64,000 nucleotides of DNA from CAG-217 sp963605415 (GTDB lineage Bacteria; Bacillota; Clostridia; Oscillospirales; Acutalibacteraceae): positions 124,001 to 188,000 of the forward strand of contig CAVCUL010000001.1 of NCBI GenBank assembly GCA_963605415.1. The letters are read 5' to 3'. Under the pieces are notes generated by a model. The model was not told where the DNA came from. It ran no database searches and was given only the letters and a program-made list of their open reading frames with translations. The stretch's first letter is position 1. The number at the start of each line of letters is the position of its first letter. The position numbers and the translations under genes are program-made. Shown here one piece after another: positions 26,414-35,413 of the stretch.

Positions 26414-27539
26414 CGCTCTCCTCCTCCCAGTTATAATCGGCGTCCGAGATATGGTCCATCTCGTCCGAGAAGGTGGAATAGTCGCCAAATTCGCCGCTGT
26501 ACGCACTGCGCTTCATAATATGAATGGCGTCCGGCTCAATGTACATACCCACGGTGTTTCCCGCTGCGTGGTAATTGGTGGTCTGCACCATCCAGATAAA
26601 GCCGCCCACATCCACAAAGATTTCAAAGAACACGCCCTTAAAGGTCACATCGGTAATGGTGCCGGTGAGCGCCGCCTTATGTCCCGGGTCGCACAGGCGA
26701 ATATCTTCCGGGCGCACCACGGCCTCAACAAATTCATTGGGTGCAAAGCCGCTGTCCAAGCAGTCAAAGGTCACGCCGCCAAAGCGCACCACATAGTCCC
26801 GCACCATCACAGCGTCTACAATATTGGACTCGCCGATAAAGTCCGCCACAAAGGCGTTTACCGGCTCGTTATAAATATCCTCCGGAGTACCGATCTGCTG
26901 GATCTTGCCCTTATCCATCACTACCACCGTGTCGCTCATAGACAGCGCTTCCTCCTGGTCGTGGGTCACATAGATAAAGGTAATGCCCAGCCGTTTTTGA
27001 ATGGCTTTCAGCTCCTTTTGCATATCCTTGCGCAGCTTTAAATCCAAAGCGCCCAAAGGCTCGTCCAACAGCAGCACATGGGGGTGATTGGCCAGTGCGC
27101 GGGCAATGGCTACCCGCTGCTGCTGCCCGCCGGACAGGGAGGAGATACTCCGCTTTTCAAACCCTTTCAGGTTCACCAGCTCCAGCATTTCCGCCACCGT
27201 TTGGCGCACCTCGCTGCGGCTCTTTTTTTGCAGCTCCGGGCCGAAAGCGATATTCTCATACACATTTAAATGCGGAAAAAGAGCATAACGCTGAAAAATG
27301 GTGTTCACCCGACGTTTATGCGGGGGCACATCATTGATGACTTTGCCTTCAAAGACCACTTCCCCACTGTCCGGCTGCACAAAGCCGGCAATACAGCGCA
27401 GCGTTGTGGTCTTGCCGCAGCCGGAGGGTCCCAGCAGCGTTATAAACTCTTTTTCATTTATATACAGATTCAGTTTGTCTAAAATCACATTGTCGCCGTA
27501 GCTGACCGTGATATTCCGCAGGTCGATGATCTTTTCCAA
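26394..27539 (-). CDS. potA: Polyamine-type ABC transporter ATPase (PotA)
   Basis: 381 residues. Walker A GPSGCGKTT (about 37-45), signature LSGGQQQRVAIARA, Walker B VLLLDEPLGALD and the switch histidine in YVTHDQEEAL are all present. A C-terminal TOBE-type regulatory domain (about 240-345, VRPEDIRL) is typical of PotA/MalK-like ATPases. It is the first gene of the operon, energising uptake of spermidine or putrescine. Confidence 0.93.
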   Translation of the reverse strand: MEKIIDLRNITVSYGDNVILDKLNLYINEKEFITLLGPSGCGKTTTLRCIAGFVQPDSGEVVFEGKVINDVPPHKRRVNTIFQRYALFPHLNVYENIAFGPELQKKSRSEVRQTVAEMLELVNLKGFEKRSISSLSGGQQQRVAIARALANHPHVLLLDEPLGALDLKLRKDMQKELKAIQKRLGITFIYVTHDQEEALSMSDTVVVMDKGKIQQIGTPEDIYNEPVNAFVADFIGESNIVDAVMVRDYVVRFGGVTFDCLDSGFAPNEFVEAVVRPEDIRLCDPGHKAALTGTITDVTFKGVFFEIFVDVGGFIWMVQTTNYHAAGNTVGMYIEPDAIHIMKRSAYSGEFGDYSTFSDEMDHISDADYNWEEESDEQSGS

Positions 27540-27603
27540 TTATGCACTTCCTCTTTTGTCAGAGAGCCGCCGCTCTCCGCCCGATTTTTTGGCTTTCGCC
27601 TAT

Positions 27604-27660
27604 ACTTATTGTCGTTTTAAGCAATAAGTCTAATATAGGCATTTTTGCGCCGATTGTCAA
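27604..27660 (-). promoter_or_regulatory. Promoter and candidate operator of the potABCD operon
   Basis: TTGACA (27655-27660) and TATATT (27632-27637) on the minus strand with a 17-base spacer form a strong promoter. Immediately downstream, at the expected transcription start, is a perfect inverted repeat ACTTATTG/CAATAAGT (27604-27629, ten-base spacing), suited to be a repressor site or a 5' hairpin. Confidence 0.65.
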
Positions 27661-27675
27661 TACGAAACGAAAAAA

Positions 27676-28239
27676 TCAAAAAATTTTTTCCGCGATCTGC
27701 TGTCCCTGCACCGCCAGCGCAATGGCCCGGGGCACCTGGGCAAAGTCGCACACCATGGACTTTGGCTTCATATAGCAGTTATCCATACCAAAGGGCACAA
27801 AGTAAAAGTGCTTGTAATTGAGCAGCTGGCCGATATTCTTGGCAGCGCCGCCCAGGGCGTCATTAGTAGACACGCCGATCACCACCGGGGCGTCGTTGCG
27901 CAGGTGACTCTTGGCGGCCATGGTCACCGCCGTGTCCGTAATGCCCGCTGCCAGCTTTGCCAGCGTGTTGCCGGTGCAGGGCACAATAGCTAGCACATCA
28001 AACATCTTCTTTGGACCCACCGGCTCCGCCTGGGCAATGGTGTGGATAATGCTGTTGCCGGTAATGGCAATCAGCCGATTTTGAATATCCACCGCGTCCC
28101 CAAAGCGGGTGTCCGTGGTGTAGGCCGCCTGGCTCATAATGGGCGTTACGGTATGACCGGCCCGCACCAGCGCCTCCAGCGCCTCTATGGACCTGGCAAA
28201 GGTGCAAAAGGAGCCGGTCAGGCAATACCCGATCTTCAT
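27676..28239 (-). CDS. dpaB: Dipicolinate synthase subunit B
   Basis: 187-residue flavoprotein-like subunit (SpoVFB). With DpaA it makes dipicolinic acid from dihydrodipicolinate in the mother cell; dipicolinate is loaded into the spore core. Recognisable parts are the N-terminal GYCLTGSFCTF, the APCTGNTLAKLA-like segment (IVPCTGNTLAKLA) and GVSTNDALGGAAKNIG. It overlaps dpaA by four bases. No terminator is evident before the potABCD promoter. Confidence 0.94.
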   Translation of the reverse strand: MKIGYCLTGSFCTFARSIEALEALVRAGHTVTPIMSQAAYTTDTRFGDAVDIQNRLIAITGNSIIHTIAQAEPVGPKKMFDVLAIVPCTGNTLAKLAAGITDTAVTMAAKSHLRNDAPVVIGVSTNDALGGAAKNIGQLLNYKHFYFVPFGMDNCYMKPKSMVCDFAQVPRAIALAVQGQQIAEKIF

Positions 28240-28964
28240 TCCAGTCCCTCCTCGATCATTTCGGCCACAGTCTCGCCAATCAGCGCACCGGCTGTCTTCG
28301 GGGCGGTGCGGCCGGGCAAATTGCGTCCGTCCACCACCGTGATTCCCAGGGTGTGAGCCATTAGCGTATCCACCCCGCCGGGGAAGGACGCCAGGTCCAC
28401 CAGCACCGTGTCTCGCCGCAGCGCCTGTAGCTCTCGCTTGGTAAAAATCATGTGGGGCACTGTGTTATAGACCAGATCGTAATCCCCCGCACGCACCAGA
28501 CCGGCAAAGTCCGTGTGCCGGGCACCGGCAAACAGCGCCCGGGTCTTGCTCAGCGCACTGCGGGAGCACACGGTCACATCGGCGCCGTGGGCCAGAAGCA
28601 GCCCGGTGAGCACCCGGCCGATCCGCCCGTAGCCGCACACCAGCACCCGGCCGCGGTAAAGCGCCCGCTCCAGGTGATTTTGCGCCAGCCACAGGGCGCC
28701 CTCGGCGGTGAGTATGCCGTTTTTCTCCGCAAAATTCTCATTTTTGCAGTAGTCCAGCGTGCCGGGATAGTTGCCGCCCCCTAAGAAAACGGTCTTGCCG
28801 TCCAACCCCTCCAGCATATAGTCCTTTACCGGCACCGGCAGCAGTACAAAGTCCGCCGCCTGCACATCCTCCACCTGCCGATAGGAGCACTGCTCCAGGT
28901 AAGCCGCCGCATACGCCATACGCCGATCCGCGGTAAAGGGCACGGCAAATGTATCCAGTTTCAT
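28236..28964 (-). CDS. dpaA: Dipicolinate synthase subunit A
   Basis: 242 residues; NAD(P)-binding subunit (SpoVFA) with a Rossmann motif VCGYGRIGRVL (about 112-122) and the NTVPHMIF, DLASFPGGVD and GRNLPGRTAPKTAG segments of the family. The start ATG at 28964 follows GGGGTGTAGAG; the upstream TTG at 28979 is less likely. Slightly short compared with the Bacillus protein at its N-terminus. Its presence indicates an endospore former. Confidence 0.94.
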   Translation of the reverse strand: MKLDTFAVPFTADRRMAYAAAYLEQCSYRQVEDVQAADFVLLPVPVKDYMLEGLDGKTVFLGGGNYPGTLDYCKNENFAEKNGILTAEGALWLAQNHLERALYRGRVLVCGYGRIGRVLTGLLLAHGADVTVCSRSALSKTRALFAGARHTDFAGLVRAGDYDLVYNTVPHMIFTKRELQALRRDTVLVDLASFPGGVDTLMAHTLGITVVDGRNLPGRTAPKTAGALIGETVAEMIEEGLE

Positions 28965-29010
28965 CTCTACACCCCACAAAGGCAGTTTCTGCCTATTTCT
29001 TTCTACTCCA

Positions 29011-29038
29011 TATTCTATGACAGAAAAATTTTTCAGTT
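29011..29038 (-). promoter_or_regulatory. Sigma-K-like sporulation promoter of dpaAB
   Basis: The minus strand shows CATAGAATA (29011-29019), a full match to the sigma-K -10 pattern CATANNNTA. An AC dinucleotide lies exactly 16 bases upstream (GT at 29036-29037 on the plus strand), as in the mAC-N16 consensus. In Bacillus subtilis spoVF is a sigma-K gene, so the match fits. An AGGCAG/CTGCCT hairpin follows in the leader. Confidence 0.6.
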
Positions 29039-29053
29039 CCTGGGGAATATGTA

Positions 29054-29082
29054 TTTATTTTTCCGCCTTTTGGTAGTATAAT
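29054..29082 (+). promoter_or_regulatory. Promoter of murC
   Basis: TATAAT (29077-29082) is a perfect -10 box; the -35 region TTTATT (29054-29059, 17-base spacer) is weak. It lies 28 bases before the murC ATG and is divergent from the dpaAB promoter. Confidence 0.55.
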
Positions 29083-29110
29083 ATGAAAAAACAAATTGGG
29101 AGGTTCTCTC

Positions 29111-30493
29111 ATGAAAGATATAGATACTTTGTTAAAGGAAGTTAAGCGTATTCACTTTATCGGCATCGGTGGCTCCGGTATGTGCCCCCTGGCCGAAATT
29201 CTGCTGTCCCTGGGCTACCAGCTGTCCGGCTCGGACAATAACGATACAGAGACTTTTCGCCGGATCGAGAAAGAGGGCGCCAAGGTCTATTTGGGCCAGA
29301 CCAAGGCCAACCTGACCCCGGATATTCAGCTGGTGATCTACACCAACGCCATCTTAAAGGGCAATGAGGAGCTGGAATGGGCTAAGGCCCACTACCCCTG
29401 CTTTGAGCGGGCGGAGCTGCTGGGCGCCATGAGCCGCATTTTCTCCAACTGCATCGGCATCAGCGGCACCCACGGCAAGACCACCACCACCTCCATGACC
29501 ACCCAGGTGCTGTTGGAGGCCGGGCTGGATCCCAGCGCCGTCATTGGCGGCAAGCTGCCGGCCATTAACGCCTACGGCCGCTACGGCCACAGCCAAAATT
29601 TTGTATGCGAAAGCTGCGAATACAACAACACATTCCTGCACATGAACCCGGACATTGCGGTGGTGCTGAACATTGACCGGGACCACCTGGATTTCTTTGG
29701 CGATCTGGCGCATATTCAGGAAGCGTTTATCAAATTTGCCAACAAGGCCACCCGCACGGTGATCTACAACGGCGACGACGCCAACACCGTAGAGGCCATG
29801 GCTCGGGTGACCGGCAAAAAGATGATCACTTTCGGCACCGGCGACCACTGCGACTGGCAGGCCAAGAACATTCATGTGCCCGGCGGATTCCACTCCGATT
29901 ACGATGTGTACCACCGGGGCGAATTCCTGTGCCATGCGGAGATCTGCGTGCCAGGCGCCCACAATATTCTCAATTCTCTGGCCGCTATTGCCGCTGCCTA
30001 TGAGAGTGGCGCCAAGCCGGAGGATATTTGCCGGGGGCTAAAGGACTTTCACGGTGCCCACCGGCGGTTTGAGCTCACCGGCACCTATGGCGGCGTGACC
30101 TTTGCAGACGATTACGGCCACCACCCCACCGAGTTGCAGGCCACCCTGAGCGCAGCTATGCAAATGGGCTACAAGCGGGTATGGGCGGTGCACCAGCCCT
30201 TTACCTTCAGCCGCACCAGCGAGCTGCTGGACGACTTTGCCCGGGTGCTGCAAATTCCGGACAAGTGCGTGATCTCAGCCATTATGGGCAGCCGGGAGGT
30301 CAACACCATTGGCATTCACGCCAAGGACCTGGCAGATAAAATTCCCGGCGCTGTGCAGCTGGATACTTTTCCGGAGATCGCCAAGTATGTCACCGACCAT
30401 GTGGAGCCGGGCGACCTGGTGCTGACCCTGGGCTGCGGCGATGTGTATAAGGTCAATCAAATGATGGTCAAGATCATGAAAAACAAGGCATAA
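29111..30493 (+). CDS. murC: UDP-N-acetylmuramate--L-alanine ligase
   Basis: Cytoplasmic ligase of 460 residues that adds L-alanine to UDP-MurNAc in peptidoglycan synthesis. It has the N-terminal HFIGIGGSGMCPLAEIL, the ATP-binding GTHGKTTTT (about 109-117), NIDRDHLDFF and the late DDYGHHPTEL motif. GGGAGG precedes the ATG at 29111. It stands alone between its own promoter and a strong terminator, away from any mur cluster. Confidence 0.95.
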   Translation: MKDIDTLLKEVKRIHFIGIGGSGMCPLAEILLSLGYQLSGSDNNDTETFRRIEKEGAKVYLGQTKANLTPDIQLVIYTNAILKGNEELEWAKAHYPCFERAELLGAMSRIFSNCIGISGTHGKTTTTSMTTQVLLEAGLDPSAVIGGKLPAINAYGRYGHSQNFVCESCEYNNTFLHMNPDIAVVLNIDRDHLDFFGDLAHIQEAFIKFANKATRTVIYNGDDANTVEAMARVTGKKMITFGTGDHCDWQAKNIHVPGGFHSDYDVYHRGEFLCHAEICVPGAHNILNSLAAIAAAYESGAKPEDICRGLKDFHGAHRRFELTGTYGGVTFADDYGHHPTELQATLSAAMQMGYKRVWAVHQPFTFSRTSELLDDFARVLQIPDKCVISAIMGSREVNTIGIHAKDLADKIPGAVQLDTFPEIAKYVTDHVEPGDLVLTLGCGDVYKVNQMMVKIMKNKA

Positions 30494-30515
30494 CCAAACA
30501 ACACAACTTATATAG

Positions 30516-30559
30516 AAAACCTGTTGCATTTGTTTCTCTTGTAATGCAACAGGTTTTTT
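30516..30559 (+). terminator. Terminator after murC
   Basis: A perfect 15-bp stem (AAAACCTGTTGCATT / AATGCAACAGGTTTT) with a 12-base loop, ending in a T-run. Bases 30560-30641 after it hold nothing that I recognise. Confidence 0.85.
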
Positions 30560-30641
30560 ATATTTACCATACAAAAAAGCAGGAAATACAGGACACAAAG
30601 CAGCGCAGCTGAAGAATAATCGACACATATTCAAGCTTTTG

Positions 30642-30670
30642 TTGACAAACGCCGTGTACATTATTATACT
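30642..30670 (+). promoter_or_regulatory. Promoter of the CoA-transferase/E2 operon
   Basis: TTGACA and TATACT with a 17-base spacer: one of the best promoter matches in the window. The start codon is 96 bases downstream, leaving an AT-rich leader of about 90 bases. Confidence 0.75.
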
Positions 30671-30765
30671 ATACCTTGTGATTTTGGCGCTTATCCGTCA
30701 CTTTTTGGCGTTTGTCTATTATCATTTTAGTATATTGTCTATGATCAAAAAAGTTTGGAGAGCCT

Positions 30766-32145
30766 ATGGACTGGAAAAGCATTTATCAGTCAAAGCAAAT
30801 GACCGCAAAGGAAGCCATTGCCCTGATCCATAACGGAGACAAGGTGGTCACCGGCTTTGCCTGCGGCGAGCCGTTGGGCATTCAGCGTGCTCTGGTAGAG
30901 CAGTATCGGGACTTTCAGGATGTGGAGATCATCTCCATGCTCACCCTGGGGGACTGCCCTTGGACGGCACCGGAGATGGCCGGTCACTTTCACCTGAACT
31001 GCCTGTTCGCCTCTGCCGGTAACCGGAGCGCTATTGCTGACGGCACCTGCGACTTTACCACCTGCCATTTTTACGAGATCCCGGACCTGCTGGAGAATTA
31101 TGTGCGCCCGGATGTGGCGGTAGTGATGGTGTCGCCCCCGGACGAGCACGGCTATGTGTCCTTCGGCACCACTGTGGACTACACCAAGGGCGTGTGCAGC
31201 GTGGCAAAAACAGTCATTGCCCAGGTCAACAGCTATATGCCCCGCACCTTTGGCAACAGCATTCGCCATGTGCGGGAGTTTGATGCCTTTGTAGAAATCA
31301 ACGAGCCGCTGCCTCAGGTGCCCTCCGCGGAGGTCAGCCAGGTGGAGCAGCAGATCGGCAAGAACTGCGCCGACCTGATCCACGATGGCGATTGCCTGCA
31401 ACTGGGGATCGGCGGTATTCCCAACGCCGTGTGCGCCCAACTGTGGGACAAAAAGGACTTAGGCCTTCACAGCGAGCTGGTTGGCGACGGTGTGGTGGAC
31501 CTGCTGGAAGCGGGCGTCATCAACAACGCAAAAAAACAGATCCACCGGGGTCGCACTGTTATCGGCGCCGCTTTAGGCACGAACAAGTTGAACGCGTATA
31601 TCAACAACAATCCGTCGGTGGAAATGCATCCCATCAATTATGTAAACAACCCGTCGGTGATCGCCAGAAACGACAATGTGGTCTCTATCAACTCCTGCCT
31701 GCAAGTGGACTTGCTGGGTCAGGTGGTGGCAGACACTGTGGGACTGAACCAATTCAGCGCCGTAGGTGGGCAGGTAGATTTTGTACGAGGTGCCACCATG
31801 AGCCGTGGCGGTCGCTCCATTATCGCCATGCCCTCCACAGCCAAGCGGGGCCATCTCTCCCGCATTGTGCCCATTATTACCGAGGGCAGCGCCATCACCA
31901 CCCCTCGCAACGATGTGAACTATGTGGTCACTGAGTACGGCGTGGCCCAGCTGAAAGGCAAGACACTCAAGGAGCGGGCACGGGCGCTGATTAAAATTTG
32001 CCACCCTAAATTCCGACCCAAGCTGACCCTGGAGTACCGCCACCGGTTCAAGGAGGACCCGTTCCCCCTGGAGGAGATCGGCAACTACTTAAAGGAAGTA
32101 CGGGAAGAAGTACATAAAACCGCCCGGTGCATCATCACCGGATAA
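30766..32145 (+). CDS. Acyl-CoA:carboxylate CoA-transferase (acetyl-CoA hydrolase/4-hydroxybutyrate CoA-transferase family)
   Basis: 459 residues. Two Rossmann-like CoA-transferase halves; the second contains LQLGIGGIPNAV and the expected catalytic glutamate, here E237 in HSELVGDG, followed by GQVDFVRGA and ITEGSAITTPRNDV. This family includes butyryl-CoA:acetate and 4-hydroxybutyrate CoA-transferases, which end butyrate fermentation in many gut Clostridia, but sequence alone does not fix the substrate. TTTGGAGAG precedes the ATG. It is followed after 31 bases by a stand-alone acyltransferase in the same transcript. Confidence 0.88.
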   Translation: MDWKSIYQSKQMTAKEAIALIHNGDKVVTGFACGEPLGIQRALVEQYRDFQDVEIISMLTLGDCPWTAPEMAGHFHLNCLFASAGNRSAIADGTCDFTTCHFYEIPDLLENYVRPDVAVVMVSPPDEHGYVSFGTTVDYTKGVCSVAKTVIAQVNSYMPRTFGNSIRHVREFDAFVEINEPLPQVPSAEVSQVEQQIGKNCADLIHDGDCLQLGIGGIPNAVCAQLWDKKDLGLHSELVGDGVVDLLEAGVINNAKKQIHRGRTVIGAALGTNKLNAYINNNPSVEMHPINYVNNPSVIARNDNVVSINSCLQVDLLGQVVADTVGLNQFSAVGGQVDFVRGATMSRGGRSIIAMPSTAKRGHLSRIVPIITEGSAITTPRNDVNYVVTEYGVAQLKGKTLKERARALIKICHPKFRPKLTLEYRHRFKEDPFPLEEIGNYLKEVREEVHKTARCIITG

Positions 32146-32176
32146 ACCATCATTTCACAAAAACAAAGGAGAACCC

Positions 32177-33097
32177 ATGGCATTAACAAAAGAAGTCCAC
32201 TTTGGCATCGCACGCAAGATTGTATCCAATATGACCACAGAGAGCTGGCGGGAGATCCCCCACGCCACCGTGATCTACGAGGCAGATGTAACCGATATTT
32301 TGCCGGTGGTCAAAGAACTGAACACCGACTGCAAAAGTCATGAGGAAAAGATCACCTTAAACACCGTAATGATGAAGATCATTTGCGAGGGGTTAAAGGC
32401 GGCACCGGCTATGAACACCCACCTGCTGTTTAACCGCCATCTGGTGCGCGGCTGCCTGAAATATTTTGACCACATTGATGTATCTATGCCTATGCTGCTG
32501 CCGGATGGCCAAATGATGACGGTCAATATGCACGATATGGGCAGCAAGAGCCTCAGTCAAATGACCGCCGCCATTCTGGACACCCAGCGCCGGGCCAACA
32601 ACTCAAATATGAACGAAGTGATGTACGAGGTATCCCTGGACAATACCTTGCAGCGACTGAAAGAGGGCAAAGTGGCGCAGACTGTGCTGCGGCTGATCGG
32701 CTCCAAGACCGGCGCCCACAAGATCACCACCCTCCACGGTGCAGAGAAGAAGAAATATTATTCCATTCCCACCACGGAACGCCTGACCAAGAAAGATATT
32801 GAGCAGGGCACCACCACCATCTCCAACTTAGGCTCCATTTACAGAGAGCACAAGGGCAACTGCGCCCTGTTGGAGATCATTCCGCCCCAGACCACGGCCT
32901 TTGCCATTGACTCTATACAAAAACGTCCCCGGGTGATGACAGACGCCCAAGGCAACGACACCATTGTGGTGCGTCAGATTCTGCCCATCACCATTGCCAT
33001 TGACCACCGGGCACTGGACTACGGCGACATTGTACCCTTTATGCGCAAGCTGGACGAGATCTTCTCAAACGCAGAAGTGCTCAAACAGTGGAAATAA
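32177..33097 (+). CDS. Stand-alone E2-type acyltransferase domain (2-oxo acid dehydrogenase family) without lipoyl domain
   Basis: 306 residues. The whole protein corresponds to the catalytic domain of dihydrolipoamide acyltransferases: the N-terminal IARKIVSNMTTES, the ISNLGSIY segment, and the C-terminal active-site motif IAIDHRALDYGD (His and Asp as in HRxxDG). The lipoyl domain and the E1/E3-binding domain are absent, and no E1 or E3 gene is in the window. It cannot be a normal dehydrogenase-complex E2. Such an enzyme could move acyl groups between CoA and another thiol or hydroxyl. Its operon partner is a CoA-transferase. GGAG precedes the ATG. Confidence 0.85.
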   Translation: MALTKEVHFGIARKIVSNMTTESWREIPHATVIYEADVTDILPVVKELNTDCKSHEEKITLNTVMMKIICEGLKAAPAMNTHLLFNRHLVRGCLKYFDHIDVSMPMLLPDGQMMTVNMHDMGSKSLSQMTAAILDTQRRANNSNMNEVMYEVSLDNTLQRLKEGKVAQTVLRLIGSKTGAHKITTLHGAEKKKYYSIPTTERLTKKDIEQGTTTISNLGSIYREHKGNCALLEIIPPQTTAFAIDSIQKRPRVMTDAQGNDTIVVRQILPITIAIDHRALDYGDIVPFMRKLDEIFSNAEVLKQWK

Positions 33098-33142
33098 CCC
33101 GCCCCCTTCTTACGCGCCATCTCCCATACGCGCGTATGCCAA

Positions 33143-33174
33143 AGCGGCAGCCTTTCGGCTGCCGCTCTTTTTTA
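33143..33174 (+). terminator. Terminator after the E2-type gene
   Basis: A perfect ten-bp GC-rich stem AGCGGCAGCC/GGCTGCCGCT with a TTTC loop, followed by CTTTTTTT. It separates this operon from the convergent ybbR-cdaA unit. Confidence 0.85.
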
Positions 33175-33192
33175 TAGTATGGTATTGGGGTT

Positions 33193-34482
33193 TTACTTTT
33201 TGGTCAGCTCCACGGTGGCCTGGTAAGTGCCGTAGGCCCAGGTGCCGTCCGCCTCTGCAATGCTGACGGTCACCGGCAGTTGGCGGGTGCCGGTCTTCAC
33301 GCTCTCGCCCTTTTTGGCGGTTAGGTCGCAGGAGAGCACCACATTCTTAGCTTTCAGACCACTGATGGCGCTTTCCGGGCCGATGATGGTCACCGAGTCG
33401 CTGTTCAGCGCCGTTACCTTGGCAGTGTAGCCATCCGGCACATTGTTCAGCTTGACCCCGGTGGCAGACACGTCAATATCCTTGCTGGTGTAATCCGAGG
33501 GCACCACCACCCGCACGGTGACTTTCTCCGTATCGTCCAGTACGGTGATCCCCTCCAGCTGGGTGGCGTTAAAGGTAAAGGTGTTCTCCCCTACCCGCAA
33601 GTCGGCAAAGTGCACCTCGCCCAGCTCAGCCACCTTAATATCCGTACCGGCCAGTACACCGGCGCGAATGCTGTCTGTGCTGTAATAAATTTTAATCTTG
33701 GACAGGTCCACCGACTCCGGCGCGTCCGTTAAGGTCACATGGGTGCCCAACTGCTTCACCTTCAGCACGGGAATGGTCAAGGTCAGCTTCTCAGAACCGT
33801 ACTTTAGGGAAACATAATCCACCTTGTTACCGTACACATCAACAGCCTTGGGCTCAATATTGATGGTGGCCGTCTCTGAAAGTTTATCGGTCAAATTCAC
33901 ATCAGCTGTCACCTTACTGACCTGAGCCACATAGGTTTTAGGTCCGCTGACTACCACATTGGGCTCATTGAGCAGGCTCTCCCCTGCCACATAGCCATCT
34001 GCCACATAGTCCTTGGTATTGTAATTGAGCTTGATCTCCATCTCCTGCTCCTCCGGCACATCAAAGTAGCCGGTGTACACAGTGGGATAATAGCTCTCTA
34101 CGGTAAAGTCGCTGCTGTCCCCGGCGCTGACGCTGATGGGCACCTCGTGGGTGCCGGTGGTGGTCACCGAGCTGGTTTGCAGCTTCACATCCAGATCGTC
34201 GGCAGAAATGTCCTTTGCCAGGTACTTCTTGGCGCGCACGGTCACATTCACCGTCATACTGCTCTCACCGTAGCACTTAAAGCCCAGTTCCTCCGTTACC
34301 GTGTCGGAAAAGTCGATCTTCAGGGGAACGGAAATGTTCTTGGTGGTCTCCGGCGACAAATTCATAGAGGTGGCAATCCAAATGCACACCGCAGCCAGCA
34401 GAGAAATAATAATTAAGTTCTTATCATTATAAACCAGCTTGCGCAGAGAAAATCGCTTTTTCGGCTTTTGCTGTTCACTCAT
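33193..34482 (-). CDS. YbbR-domain protein (CdaR-like regulator of diadenylate cyclase)
   Basis: 429 residues. A short basic cytoplasmic start and one transmembrane helix (about 20-38) lead to an extracytoplasmic region made of four beta-rich YbbR-type repeats. In Bacillus and relatives the equivalent protein CdaR binds CdaA in the membrane and modulates cyclic-di-AMP production. Here it overlaps cdaA by four bases, which supports that role. glmM, the usual third gene, is not adjacent. Confidence 0.9.
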   Translation of the reverse strand: MSEQQKPKKRFSLRKLVYNDKNLIIISLLAAVCIWIATSMNLSPETTKNISVPLKIDFSDTVTEELGFKCYGESSMTVNVTVRAKKYLAKDISADDLDVKLQTSSVTTTGTHEVPISVSAGDSSDFTVESYYPTVYTGYFDVPEEQEMEIKLNYNTKDYVADGYVAGESLLNEPNVVVSGPKTYVAQVSKVTADVNLTDKLSETATINIEPKAVDVYGNKVDYVSLKYGSEKLTLTIPVLKVKQLGTHVTLTDAPESVDLSKIKIYYSTDSIRAGVLAGTDIKVAELGEVHFADLRVGENTFTFNATQLEGITVLDDTEKVTVRVVVPSDYTSKDIDVSATGVKLNNVPDGYTAKVTALNSDSVTIIGPESAISGLKAKNVVLSCDLTAKKGESVKTGTRQLPVTVSIAEADGTWAYGTYQATVELTKK

Positions 34483-35345
34483 TTTTTCACCCTCCTTACC
34501 AGACGGGAGATAATCTTGTCGTCCGAGGAGGAACCGCTGGGCAGGAACTCCGTTTTTAGAATATCGCGCAGGTCGCCGTCAGACACATTGTGGTTCAGCA
34601 CGCCGCCCATGGCTACGGAAATGGCACCTGTCTCCTCGCTGACAATCACCACAACAGCGTCGGACTGCTCCGTCAGGCCGATACCCGCACGGTGGCGGGT
34701 GCCCAGGGCGGAGGACACGCTCTTTTTGGTCAGGGGCAAAATACAACCGGCCGCGTACAGCCGCCCGTCCCGGATCACCAGCGCGCCGTCATGAAGCGGT
34801 GATTTGGGAAAAAACACATTCTCGATCAGCTGGCGGGAGGCCTTGGCGTGCAGCTCCGTACCGCTGGCGATAATATCACCCAGCATGGTCTCGTTCTCAA
34901 ACACGATCAGGGCACCCACATGCTGGTCGCTCATATCCGAGCAGGCCTTACAGGTGGCCTCGATACAATCGCCAATCTCCGCCACATCAATAGCAACCCC
35001 CGGGTGGATCAGGGTCTTTAGGCTCTTGCCGGTGGCGCCTTTACCCACCTGTTCAAGAATATTTCGCAGCTCCGGGCTGAACAAGATGGCCGCCAGCAAC
35101 AAAATGTTGGAAAAAATGCTCTTAAAGATAAAACTGGAGGCCTCCATGTGCAGCAAATTAACAATGCCGTACATCACCAGCAGCAGCAAGATACCCTTGG
35201 CCAGCTGCATAGCCCGGGTCTCACGAATAATGCGAATACAGCCGTAAATGATCACAGCTACAAACAGAATATCCAGTGCGTCGCTAATGCCAAAGGTGGA
35301 AAACACGCTGAGTATCTTATTAAAAAAATCGACGATGGCACTCAT
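34479..35345 (-). CDS. cdaA: Diadenylate cyclase CdaA
   Basis: 288 residues. Three N-terminal transmembrane helices (within about 20-92) are followed by a DAC domain with the catalytic DGA (186-188) in HDGALVIRDG and RHR (217-219) in GTRHRAGIG. It makes cyclic-di-AMP from two ATP; the nucleotide controls potassium and osmolyte transport and cell-wall homeostasis. It is followed by ybbR in the same transcript. Confidence 0.95.
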   Translation of the reverse strand: MSAIVDFFNKILSVFSTFGISDALDILFVAVIIYGCIRIIRETRAMQLAKGILLLLVMYGIVNLLHMEASSFIFKSIFSNILLLAAILFSPELRNILEQVGKGATGKSLKTLIHPGVAIDVAEIGDCIEATCKACSDMSDQHVGALIVFENETMLGDIIASGTELHAKASRQLIENVFFPKSPLHDGALVIRDGRLYAAGCILPLTKKSVSSALGTRHRAGIGLTEQSDAVVVIVSEETGAISVAMGGVLNHNVSDGDLRDILKTEFLPSGSSSDDKIISRLVRRVKK

Positions 35346-35413
35346 ACAGTCACATCCTCACTTATACAATTCCTTATCCATATTGTAACATACTTTGAAA
35401 GTCAAAAAAAGGG

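Noticed and set aside
33125..33138. Perfect 14-base palindrome CATACGCGCGTATG after the E2-type gene
   Set aside because: It lies downstream of the stop and right before the terminator, with no promoter nearby; palindromes of this length can occur by chance in 64 kb.
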